This document shows positions 44,966 to 53,248 of a stretch of DNA of 64,000 bases, one piece after another (within the stretch, counting starts at the first letter, position 1; each line of letters starts with the position of its first letter). The translations under genes and the position numbers were made by a program. Below the pieces are notes generated by a model. That model saw nothing but the letters and a program-made list of their open reading frames with translations. It was not told where the DNA came from and ran no database searches. Origin of the DNA: Klugiella xanthotipulae (lineage in GTDB: Bacteria; Actinomycetota; Actinomycetes; Actinomycetales; Microbacteriaceae); NCBI RefSeq assembly GCF_006716695.1, contig NZ_VFPN01000002.1, positions 558,001-622,000 of the forward strand. The letters are read 5' to 3'.

Positions 44966-47900
44966 CGGTCGAACCTTAGCGCACCCATTACATCTGACGA
45001 GAAATAGTGCTCCGTCATTGAATCCGTTGGCCTAGTGATATAGTCAAGGCCATGATCCGGATTTCCATCCCAAAGTTGACTATATCTTTCCATGAATCCT
45101 CCAGATTGCTCGTCGCTCATTTGGGAGATGTGAGCTTGGTTGAAATTAGATAGCGTCTCATTATCGACCGAGAACGACAACACGTCACGATCTGGCCTGC
45201 GTCCTGCGTAGGCGGCAGCATCGTCATATGTACCCCACGCGTATACACCAGGCCCAAAGTGTGCCCTGTGGGGAGCAGTTGGCCATGGCTCTCCCCCGCT
45301 ATGAAGCCGTGCCGCATCGTGTGCATCCTGTGCAGTATAAAACGTGGTACGACCTGATGAACTGGGTGTGGTGGGTAGGTCTCCGAGTGGTCGGGTCGCT
45401 GCGGGTGGCAGCACCCTACCCAGACCCCCCGGGAGAACCGTCATTGCGAGGCCTGTACCCAGACTTGCAGCGGCTCCTTCGAGGGTGTGCGGTCCGGGCC
45501 CTGTGAGGAACGCGTACGCCGTAGAACCGACAGCCTCCCCCACCTGGCCCGCGATTTGCGCACCAATACCGCCACCGACCATGCCAAAGACACCACTAAT
45601 CGCGACCTGGCCCCAGTCAACACTACCCGTGGTCGCTTTCTGAATAATCGCATCCACACCCGCGCCCAGCAGCGCACCGCCCAGTGGCCCGCCGACACCG
45701 GTGGCAATAAGGACACCACCGGCGATGACCATCGCACCGCCGGCGAGGTATTCCCAGTTATCGCCTAACCATTCGCCGGCAGCCGCGAAAGCACCGTTAT
45801 TCGCGTTGTTATACGCCGCGAGTTCTTCATCGGTGACGGGGCGTAGCCCGGTGGGGTCTGTTAACCCGACAGGGTTGTTACCGGCGTACGCGTAGGGGTT
45901 CCCAGACCATCCCGCACCCGTGACAGGCTCCAGCGGGTCTACGGAGAGGAATCCGCGGGTGGTGGGGTCATAGGTGCGGGCACCCAGCCATTCCAGACCA
46001 CCCACACTCAACCCACCGGACGCGGTGAGATCCACCCCGGCCGGCAGCAACCCTACCAACGGGTCGCCGCCCGCCGGTGAAGTACCGGCGGTGGGTACAG
46101 CAGGCATCCCGGCGGCACCGATTGTGGCCCACGGGTCGGCGGTATCCGTTGCTCGGGTGGCGCGCCATCCCGGGGTTGTCCAGGTATCCCCGATACCGGT
46201 CACGCCACCCACCAGGGGAAGGATCTGTGTGTCTCCTGCCCCGACCAGGGTGGGGTAGACGCTGGCGGTATCCCACCACACCGGCACCCGCGCTGAAGAA
46301 TCCGACTCGGGGGTCGTTGCGGTAATGCTGGCGAGTTCGCCCGTGGCATCAACCCACAGGTCGTGCAGGCTCGCCGTTGATCCGGTGTTGTCTGTGGCGG
46401 TGATGCGGGTGAGGTATCCGCGGGGGTCCCACGCGTAGTCACAGCCGGAGCCGTCCGTGCGTGTTTCCCGGGTGCGACGACCGGAGCCGTCATACGAGTA
46501 CGTGCTGGTCGTCTTGCCGTTGGTGACGCTCAGCAGTTGCCCGGCAGCGTCGTACGTGTAGTGCCGCTCGGTACCCTCCACGCCACGCTCGGTGAGGAGA
46601 CGACCACCCGCGTCATACGTCCAGGACGCCCGGGCCGTACCGTTGTCGGTCGTCGTTTCGACGAGCTGCCCGGCATCGTCGTAGTGGTATGTCGTGGTGG
46701 CATCGTGTGTCACGGATGTGACCCGGCCCGTGTTATCCCGCCCGATGAGCGTGACGTCGGCACCGTCCGCGCCGGTGCGAGTGTGTGTGGTGAGCCACCC
46801 GTCCGTGTACTCCCACGTTTGGGCGAGATCGCCCGCCCGCGAGCGTGTGGGGCGCCCGGCCGCGTCGTAGGCAAAGAACGCCTCACCCACCTGCGGGTTA
46901 GCGACGCTCGTGACTCGGCCGGCGGCATCGTGAGAGTAGCTCGTCTGCGTGCCGGTGTGGTCGGTGAACGCCACCCGGCGACCATCCGCGTCATACTCCC
47001 AGCGCATCTCGGCGTCGCCGCGGGTGCGGCGGATAAGTTGCCCGCGCCGGTTGTACTCCAACATGTGCTCCACGGGCTGATCGTTGGCCCGGGTGTGGTC
47101 GGTGAACGCCACCCGGCGGCGGGTAACATCCCGCGACACCGTCGATACCAGGCGACCGTCGATACTGACGGTGTCCTGTCGGCCACCCGCATCATAGGTC
47201 CAGGATGTTGTGTGGCCGTCGGCATCCGTCTGTGACAGCTGCCGCCCGGCGGCATCATAGGTGGCCGTGGTCACGCGCTCCAGCGGGTCGGTGACCGAGT
47301 CAACCTTGTCCGTCTCGGTGTAGGTTCGGGTCGTGACCCCACCCACCGGGTCGGTGATGCGCACGAGGCGGCCACGGGCGTCGTACTCGTAGTCCGTTTT
47401 TCCGCCGACACCGTTGACCACCTGAACGAGTTCACCGGCGAGGTTGTAGCGGAAGCGGCGGGTACCGTAGAACGTGTCTTGGGAGTGGGTGAGCCGCCCA
47501 ACCTTGTCGTACGCGTATCGGGCGACGCCCCTCCCAGGAACCACCCGCGATACCAGCCGGCCGGCCACGTCATAGGTGTAGGACTCCACCTCGCCGGTGG
47601 GCAGCGTACGCGACTGCACACGGGAGTCGGCGTTGTACGACAGCGTCGTCACGGCACCGAGCGGATCAATCGTCTTCCACGGGCGACCGCAGCCGTCATA
47701 CTCAAACACTGTGACCGCACCCATCGGAGAGGTGACCCGGATGACCTTGCCCGCGACATCCCGCTCCAGGCGCGTGAGGCCACCCTCCCCATCCAACATC
47801 TCGACGGGGTGTCCTGCGGCGTCGTACGTGGCGAGTTCCGCCGAGCCGTCGGCAGATTCTATCCGCGAGGGGCGGCCGTACTCGTCAAACTGGAAGGACA

Positions 47901-50493
47901 GCGAGGCGAACGCATCCGTGAGGGCACCCGTGCCCGCGGCCCGATCGGTGCTCGCCTCCATGCGCACCCCGGTGGGGTCCACAACCGCGCTGAGCATCCC
48001 GTTGGGGCCGTACTCACGCGTCCAGTCGTTACCTCCCGGATCGGTGATCGCCGTCACGCGGGAGAGCGCGTCGTGCGCAAACCCCCAGCGGGCACCATCC
48101 GGCAGCACCACACCGGAGACATTGCCCAGGTCGTCGAATGACCGCTCGATGACTCGGCCCAGCGCGTCCGTCGTGCGTGTGAGGTCGCCGGTGGGTCCGT
48201 ACTCCATCTCGGTGCGGGCACCCAGCGGATCAACAATCGCGCTCACCCGGCCCGCACTATCGTGCTCAAACCGCCACAGCGCACCGTCCGGCCCCTCACG
48301 AGATGCCAGCACACCCGCAGCGTCGTAGGTGAACCGGGTCACGCTGCCGCCCGGGGTTACCGCCTGCACGGGACGTCCAGCCTGATCCCGCACGATCCGT
48401 GCGCTGTCGCCGTTGTGATTGGTCGTGGCCAACACATCACCGTGCTCGTCGTAGGAGAACGACACGCTCACGCCCACCGGGTCAACCACGCGGGTCAGGA
48501 GGCTACCGGCCCACGTGAGCTCGGTGCGCCCGCCCAACGGGTCCAGAATCACCGACGGGTTTCGGCCATCACCGGAATACTCGTAGTCAACAACGCTGCC
48601 AGACTCCGTGATCACGGTGGTCACCCGGTCGAGGTCATCCCAGCCATACGTGATATCCGCGCCCTCGGGCGTGACCGTGCGCACCCTGCGCCCACGGGCG
48701 TCATACGCGTGAACCGTCACGCCGCCATCGCGGGCAATCGACGACACCAGGTTGCCGTGCCCGTCATAGGACATCGACTGGCGGTTATCGTCCGAGTCCA
48801 GCACACCAACGAGGCGGCCCTTCGCGTCGGCGATCCAGGAGTTCGAGCGGGACCCGTCCTCATCCGAGACGACCGTGACGCGGCCCGGCAAATACGCAAA
48901 ACGCACCCGCCGACCGTGCGGGGAGACCTGCAGGGTGACCCGGCCCGAATCGTCGTACTCGTTGAGGGCCTCGACCACGCCGGAGGCCCCCACGACAGCC
49001 TCGATGAGACCGGCGTCATTCCACCGGTACGTGCGCACCCCCGTCGGGGAGTGCACCTCAACGAGCCGCCCGGAATCGTCATACACATACTCCACCCGGC
49101 GTCCGTCGGATGCCCGGGCCACGACCACCCGGCCGTCACCATACTCCACCGCGATAAAGCGGCCACGCTCGTGTTCGAGCCGAGTGATGACACCCGCCTC
49201 GTTACGCACGGACCGCACGGCGGTTCCCGACTCGGAACCCGACCCCAGCCACACCCCGCCGGGCGTATACGCCCACCACAGGCCAACGTTGTTTCGAACG
49301 ACGAGGACGGCACCGCCATCAGGATTCACAAACGGAGAAACCCGTGTGCCCGCCTCCCGGGACAGCCAGAAGTTCTCGCCCGCACCGCGACCCCAGCCCG
49401 CACCCTCGCGCGGGAAATGAACCTCACGCCCGTCATCCATTCGCCACGAGGCTCCCTCGTCGGTGAGGGTCACCTGCGACTCCAACGCTGACGACCAGCC
49501 CGGGCCAAAAAGGCCAGCCGCAGGGTTCAGGGAGTTATACATGCGAGACAGGGCGAGAGAGGCAGATCCACCGATACAGCGCAGGTCTCCCTCCGGCTCA
49601 ATGAAGTTACCCGTTGACGTGTTCACCGGGTCCATGGAGAATCCCGTCGTGGGGGGCGCGCCAAAGGCCGTCGGCGGATCAATCTGCAGGCTTGACCTGG
49701 ACGCATCAACCCCGGCACCTGCCAGCGCCGAACCCAGCGCCGCATTTGACACCCACGAGACGTTCCCCTCGCCACCGGCAGCAGCAAAAGCATCGGCAAG
49801 AGTGGTCGCCCACCGCCTGTCATTAGCGTTGGCCGCCAACCACCTCTCGTATGCCGTCACCACACCCGACCCGTCAAGCGTTCCCCACTTGCACTGCGCC
49901 GCAAAGTCGGCCAACTTACCCCGCAACGTGCCGGGGGCGGTACTCAGTAGTTCGTCAAGACCGGAGATGCCCGTGGCAAACGAGCGCAGATTACTCGGTC
50001 GAGCCGACGACGTTCCCCCGCCAGAACCGCCACCGGATGTCGGCTGCGGGGTGTCCCGGGTTCCGGCCGCGGGAGCCGGGGCATCGTGGCGCGGCTCCGG
50101 CGCGGCCTTCTCCGTCGGGGCATCCTCACCGCCGGTGAAAGCGTCACCAATGACCTCAAACACGTTGCGGCTGTCCTGACGCTCTTTCCACTCGCGGGCA
50201 CGCCGCCGCCGGGCGTCCTCCTCCTCAGCCGCCGTCCTCAGCTCCTGCGCGTAGGTCGCCACCACACGCAGCGACTCGGCCAGGCGGGTGGCATCCGTGG
50301 CCGCCGTCGAGGCGTTCGTCGTGAAAAGGTCTGAAAAGTACCCCTGAAAGTCTTGTTTTCCCGTGCTCACATACGAGGCACGGGACGCAGCCTGGCCCTC
50401 CAGCGTGGTGGCCGCGTTAGTGAACGCGGCCACCACCCCGTCGGCCGTGTTGTAGTTGTAAACCAGCGGAGAACTACCGTGCATATCAGACAT
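44962..50493 (-). CDS. Rhs/YD-repeat polymorphic toxin with WXG100-like head
   Basis: 1843 residues. Residues 1-110 are a helical ESX/WXG-like leader (TADGVVAAFTNAATTLEGQA ... VVATYAQELRTAAEEEDARRRRAREWKER), followed by a Pro/Gly/Ser-rich linker. DUF6531-like PVNTSTGNFIEPEGDL starts near residue 285. About 1100 residues of YD repeats come next (YDxxGRL/xxxTDPLGxxTxxxYD). The Rhs-associated end is GNPYAYAGNNPVGLTDPTG. A hydrophobic Gly-rich pre-tip follows, then a tip from about residue 1709. The tip contains HRAHFGPGVYAWGTYDDAAAYAGRRPDRDVLSFSVD, resembling an ADP-ribosyltransferase fold (GxGVYxx...AxxYA), though this call is tentative. With the WXG100 gene upstream, secretion by a type VII system is likely. 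No signal peptide is present. Confidence 0.88.
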   Translation of the reverse strand: MSDMHGSSPLVYNYNTADGVVAAFTNAATTLEGQAASRASYVSTGKQDFQGYFSDLFTTNASTAATDATRLAESLRVVATYAQELRTAAEEEDARRRRAREWKERQDSRNVFEVIGDAFTGGEDAPTEKAAPEPRHDAPAPAAGTRDTPQPTSGGGSGGGTSSARPSNLRSFATGISGLDELLSTAPGTLRGKLADFAAQCKWGTLDGSGVVTAYERWLAANANDRRWATTLADAFAAAGGEGNVSWVSNAALGSALAGAGVDASRSSLQIDPPTAFGAPPTTGFSMDPVNTSTGNFIEPEGDLRCIGGSASLALSRMYNSLNPAAGLFGPGWSSALESQVTLTDEGASWRMDDGREVHFPREGAGWGRGAGENFWLSREAGTRVSPFVNPDGGAVLVVRNNVGLWWAYTPGGVWLGSGSESGTAVRSVRNEAGVITRLEHERGRFIAVEYGDGRVVVARASDGRRVEYVYDDSGRLVEVHSPTGVRTYRWNDAGLIEAVVGASGVVEALNEYDDSGRVTLQVSPHGRRVRFAYLPGRVTVVSDEDGSRSNSWIADAKGRLVGVLDSDDNRQSMSYDGHGNLVSSIARDGGVTVHAYDARGRRVRTVTPEGADITYGWDDLDRVTTVITESGSVVDYEYSGDGRNPSVILDPLGGRTELTWAGSLLTRVVDPVGVSVSFSYDEHGDVLATTNHNGDSARIVRDQAGRPVQAVTPGGSVTRFTYDAAGVLASREGPDGALWRFEHDSAGRVSAIVDPLGARTEMEYGPTGDLTRTTDALGRVIERSFDDLGNVSGVVLPDGARWGFAHDALSRVTAITDPGGNDWTREYGPNGMLSAVVDPTGVRMEASTDRAAGTGALTDAFASLSFQFDEYGRPSRIESADGSAELATYDAAGHPVEMLDGEGGLTRLERDVAGKVIRVTSPMGAVTVFEYDGCGRPWKTIDPLGAVTTLSYNADSRVQSRTLPTGEVESYTYDVAGRLVSRVVPGRGVARYAYDKVGRLTHSQDTFYGTRRFRYNLAGELVQVVNGVGGKTDYEYDARGRLVRITDPVGGVTTRTYTETDKVDSVTDPLERVTTATYDAAGRQLSQTDADGHTTSWTYDAGGRQDTVSIDGRLVSTVSRDVTRRRVAFTDHTRANDQPVEHMLEYNRRGQLIRRTRGDAEMRWEYDADGRRVAFTDHTGTQTSYSHDAAGRVTSVANPQVGEAFFAYDAAGRPTRSRAGDLAQTWEYTDGWLTTHTRTGADGADVTLIGRDNTGRVTSVTHDATTTYHYDDAGQLVETTTDNGTARASWTYDAGGRLLTERGVEGTERHYTYDAAGQLLSVTNGKTTSTYSYDGSGRRTRETRTDGSGCDYAWDPRGYLTRITATDNTGSTASLHDLWVDATGELASITATTPESDSSARVPVWWDTASVYPTLVGAGDTQILPLVGGVTGIGDTWTTPGWRATRATDTADPWATIGAAGMPAVPTAGTSPAGGDPLVGLLPAGVDLTASGGLSVGGLEWLGARTYDPTTRGFLSVDPLEPVTGAGWSGNPYAYAGNNPVGLTDPTGLRPVTDEELAAYNNANNGAFAAAGEWLGDNWEYLAGGAMVIAGGVLIATGVGGPLGGALLGAGVDAIIQKATTGSVDWGQVAISGVFGMVGGGIGAQIAGQVGEAVGSTAYAFLTGPGPHTLEGAAASLGTGLAMTVLPGGLGRVLPPAATRPLGDLPTTPSSSGRTTFYTAQDAHDAARLHSGGEPWPTAPHRAHFGPGVYAWGTYDDAAAYAGRRPDRDVLSFSVDNETLSNFNQAHISQMSDEQSGGFMERYSQLWDGNPDHGLDYITRPTDSMTEHYFSSDVMGALRFDR

Positions 50494-50641
50494 CGACCAA
50501 ACCCTTTTCTACACCCCAAAAACATTCCCAGCGGTGAACTGCCGGGCGCACACCTGTGCGTCTACCCCCAGAAAAGCGTCCCTATCCACCAACGGAACCC
50601 GCGCCGGGCCGGTCTGTGGACAGGGACGCACCCACGGGCGC

Positions 50642-50926
50642 TTACGCTCCGCCGCCGCCGGCGCTGAAGATGTCCTGCGAGATCTTGTCGAGCTGCGTGC
50701 GAAGCTGCTCCAGCTCGGTCTTAGCCTTATCCAGGGCTGCCTTCGTCTCAGGCCAGGTCGAGCCACGGAACGTGGAAGCCAGCGGGCCATCCCAGACGTT
50801 CTGGTCAGACAAGATACGTCCCTGGGCATCCAACTGCGAAATCTGGTCGGTGAAACCACCATTCACAATCGACTGAATCTGACGGATAGCGGTCTTCGCC
50901 TGCTCGGTAGACAATACACGTGACAT
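50642..50926 (-). CDS. WXG100-family protein (ESAT-6-like)
   Basis: 94 residues from ATG 50926 with GGAGGT 8 nt upstream; an in-frame TTG precedes it. The central motif is WDGPLASTFRGSTW, the WxG turn between two helices, and the C-terminal helix is KAALDKAKTELEQLRTQLDKISQDIF followed by AGGGGA. Such proteins form helical-hairpin dimers exported by type VII secretion, often as targeting partners of a larger effector. Here the Rhs gene follows 148 bp downstream, so this is the likely partner of the toxin. No EccC or other ESX machinery gene is in the window. Confidence 0.88.
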   Translation of the reverse strand: MSRVLSTEQAKTAIRQIQSIVNGGFTDQISQLDAQGRILSDQNVWDGPLASTFRGSTWPETKAALDKAKTELEQLRTQLDKISQDIFSAGGGGA

Positions 50927-51550
50927 CAATAAACCTCCAACATAACGACGTTTTCACCCGCACAGCGCGGGGAAAGCCTTCGCGTACAGCGTATACAGCA
51001 GAGAAACAGTACAAAATTATGCCCAATAGCGAATCAGAAGTAAAACAAATATGAAAATTGTTGTTTGATCTGGGGAAAATCTGAATATTATTCATTCAAC
51101 TGAAATTTTCTCGTGACAAAAATTCACCCTCAACAGGCTATTTAATGGTCACAAAAACTACGGCGAGGCAAACAGGTTCTTCGAGGTTGAGAGTGTTAGG
51201 TCGGGGTCGCGCGGCATCGGTCTGGTGAGGTATCGAGACTTTCCGGATGGAAGGTCTCCCGCTGACCGCGCAACAGAAGACCTCGGACTACCCCACGCCA
51301 CCACCATCGCAGCGGCCGAAGACCTCTCCACCTCATCCCCACCCAACCACGGGTGTTACCGCCACGCTATTCTCCTGATTCGTCTTGCCGAAAATCCGTT
51401 GCCGTTGGGGTGAAGAACGGAAAACCCGTTGCGGCCCGTTGCGAAAGCCAACCCATTTTAAACTCATAGGCTTCGCCGGGGGTAAAGGACGCGGTGAGCT
51501 GCTCAATATCCTTAGTCGTAATACCCGCCGCCAGGGTTATATCGTTGCAC
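50927..51550. other. AT-rich region upstream of the WXG100 gene
   Basis: 50940-51170 is strongly AT-rich, with many A/T runs, and presumably holds the promoter of the WXG100-rhs unit. 51170-51420 is GC-rich but the open frames on both strands have no domain or ribosome site. A 79-codon minus-strand frame at 51367-51606 (MKGNRSSVSAWRVIVHTREC start) is uncertain and may be the shifted continuation of the small membrane gene next to it. Confidence 0.4.
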
Positions 51551-51721
51551 TCACGAGTATGTACAATAACTCGCCAGGCTGATACGGAACTTCGATTTCC
51601 CTTCACCTGCTCCGCGGATTCTACGCGACGTCACCCAGCGCACATCCAACGAATCCAGCGCTGGGCTCGCGAATACAAGAGCAACAATGAGAAGCACCAG
51701 GATAACGATGATATTTATCAT
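51551..51721 (-). CDS. Small membrane protein, 56 residues, possibly truncated
   Basis: ATG 51721 opens MINIIVILVLLIVALVFASPALDSLDVRWVTSRRIRG, a single hydrophobic helix followed by a basic stretch, ending ASYCTYS. The hydrophobic/basic layout is protein-like. A decayed copy of the middle (ALDPLG... between 42975 and 43040) lies on the far side of the rhs locus. The end may be a frameshift product, since a neighbouring frame stays open to 51367. Family unknown; a membrane immunity protein remnant is possible. Confidence 0.4.
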   Translation of the reverse strand: MINIIVILVLLIVALVFASPALDSLDVRWVTSRRIRGAGEGKSKFRISLASYCTYS

Positions 51722-51979
51722 CCAGTCCCGAACAGGGCCCTAGGCCGCCATCCCGCGTGTAGTAGATTGTGTAGTGTTTGCTCCCCCCGTTGACACGCGA
51801 ATCGTCGGTGGTCACCTCCCGCCCGCGGCGTACCCACGGGGAGAAATCCCACCCGAACAATCCAGCCGACTCTGACCGCACCGCATCCTCACCCCCCCCG
51901 GCGAGGCGGCGCACGGGCGCGAGGTATCCCCGAGTCTTCGCCACGTCGGTCGATCTACCCACAATCCCAAGGAGCCCCG

Positions 51980-52627
51980 GTGTTTGAAAGCAAAAAGCTG
52001 AAGCGATTCGTTGGCGAGAACCGTGTGCAACCTGCGCAGGAACGTCTACTCGGTCTCGGTGCCGCGATAATCGCCGCCGCCGATTTCACACCGCTTGTAC
52101 TCGCGCTCCGCACCCCGCGCGAACAACTGGCCGCCCACCTTCAGCAAACCTGGAACGTGGTTGACGCACACACCGCCCGCGACGCCATCGTCTGGCTCGT
52201 GGATGCCGGGGCCCGCGAGACCTACGCCGACAAGTACCGCGCGTTCCAGGCCGGGCAGTCGGCCCCCCTCAACGATTCCTACGGGCAACTCCTCACGGCG
52301 GCGCAGCGCTTCGGCTTTGCCGAGCAGGACCTCCGCGGGTGCCCCACCCTCGCCGCCTGGGACTACGACCGTGCCGCCGCGCTCACCCGCCAATCCTTCG
52401 CGCTCGGCTACCTAGACGAGGCCGAAGTCTGGGAGATCCTGGGGGCGCTCGTGCCGGAGGTACACACCGAGTTCAACGATTGGCGCAGCTACGCCCTCTC
52501 CCTCGCCGTGGGCCGCAGCTTCTGCTTCGGCGGCGACCCCGCCGAGATCCTCACCACCCTGAGACGCCTGCTGGAGAAAGACCCGGAACTGTCGCCCTGG
52601 GTGCTGCACCCGCTCAACACGCTGTAG
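51980..52627 (+). CDS. DUF1266-domain protein
   Basis: 215 residues from GTG 51980, preceded by AAGGAG. The C-terminal half matches DUF1266: LAAWDYDRAAALTRQSFALGYLDEAEVWEILGALVPEVHTEFNDWRSYALSLAVGRSFCFGG. This is the usual AWDxxR...GY...EEAW...FxSWxxx...GR series. The N-terminal half resembles the helical preface of these proteins (ARDAIVWLVDAGARETYADKYRA). Proteins of this family often sit near Rhs or other polymorphic toxin loci, as here, but their role is not established. No catalytic residues are evident. Confidence 0.75.
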   Translation: MFESKKLKRFVGENRVQPAQERLLGLGAAIIAAADFTPLVLALRTPREQLAAHLQQTWNVVDAHTARDAIVWLVDAGARETYADKYRAFQAGQSAPLNDSYGQLLTAAQRFGFAEQDLRGCPTLAAWDYDRAAALTRQSFALGYLDEAEVWEILGALVPEVHTEFNDWRSYALSLAVGRSFCFGGDPAEILTTLRRLLEKDPELSPWVLHPLNTL

Positions 52628-52650
52628 CGGCGCATCCCCTTATACACGTA

Positions 52651-52707
52651 GTGCCGCCCGCCACACCAGCCGAATGATCACCATTCTGCTGGCGGGACGA
52701 GCGGCAC
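52651..52707. terminator. Imperfect long hairpin between convergent genes
   Basis: GTGCCGC at 52651 and GCGGCAC ending at 52707 close a stem of about 26 bp with several mismatches (CCAGC/GCTGG and GAATG/CATTC also pair) around ATCAC. It lies between the DUF1266 gene and the lipoprotein gene and can serve both strands. Confidence 0.6.
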
Positions 52708-52726
52708 CTGAGCCGCACCCGTGAAC

Positions 52727-53134
52727 CTAGCGGCTCATCGGGGCAAAGCTGTAGTCAACGAGGTACGTGTCGTCCTCGCTGCGGAGGGTGAGCGTCACCG
52801 AGTTGGTGCCGTTGTTCAGCGAGTAGATGCGGTGTGCGCCATCGCCGTCGTCCGAGCCGTGCGGCACGTAGCCGTCCGCCAGGAGGTCGTCGAGGGCCGC
52901 CTGCTGAGCGTCAGCATCCTGCACGGTCACGGTTGTTGACCAGCCGGAGCTGCCCAGCGTCGCCGCCGCAATGGGGGTGCCCGTTGCAATCGGGAAGTCC
53001 GTGGGGATTCCCTCCGGCAGCGACACCTCCTGCGCCTGCTCGGGGGCGGCATCCGCGGTGCAACCGGCAAGGGCTGGGGCCGCCATCAGGATGCCCGCGA
53101 GGGCCAGCGCACTGGTCCAGTTTTTGTTCATCAT
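52727..53134 (-). CDS. Small lipoprotein paired with the second giant surface protein
   Basis: 135 residues from ATG 53134 (or the adjacent ATG 53131), preceded by AGAGGAG. The signal peptide ends in the lipobox LAGC (APALAGCTADAAPE). The mature part has LPEGIPTDFP, GWSTTVTVQDADAQQAALDDL, YSLNNGT and DTYLVDYS in the same order as the lipoprotein at 16976-17359. The two differ mainly in loop lengths. It lies 114 bp downstream of the giant gene behind a hairpin. Function unknown; conservation of the pairing suggests a joint role with the giant protein at the cell surface. Confidence 0.8.
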   Translation of the reverse strand: MMNKNWTSALALAGILMAAPALAGCTADAAPEQAQEVSLPEGIPTDFPIATGTPIAAATLGSSGWSTTVTVQDADAQQAALDDLLADGYVPHGSDDGDGAHRIYSLNNGTNSVTLTLRSEDDTYLVDYSFAPMSR

Positions 53135-53206
53135 GTTCTCCTCTGACCCGGTACTCCGGGTCGGCCTCACAAGAATGGGCGGGCGCGGGCCGAAACCCGC
53201 AGGGAG

Positions 53207-53238
53207 GTGGGGGCCGGGACTCTCATCCCGACCCCCAC
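53207..53238 (-). terminator. Hairpin between giant gene 2 and its lipoprotein gene
   Basis: GTGGGGGCCGGGA pairs with TCCCGACCCCCAC (53207-53219 and 53226-53238) with one mismatch and a 6-nt loop. No T run follows in the direction of transcription. It may lower read-through into the lipoprotein gene or protect the long message. Confidence 0.5.
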
Positions 53239-53248
53239 CCGGTGCGGA

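Noticed and set aside
51158-51413. Possible IS remnant upstream of the small membrane gene
   Set aside because: No transposase motif, terminal inverted repeats or target duplication could be identified by eye.
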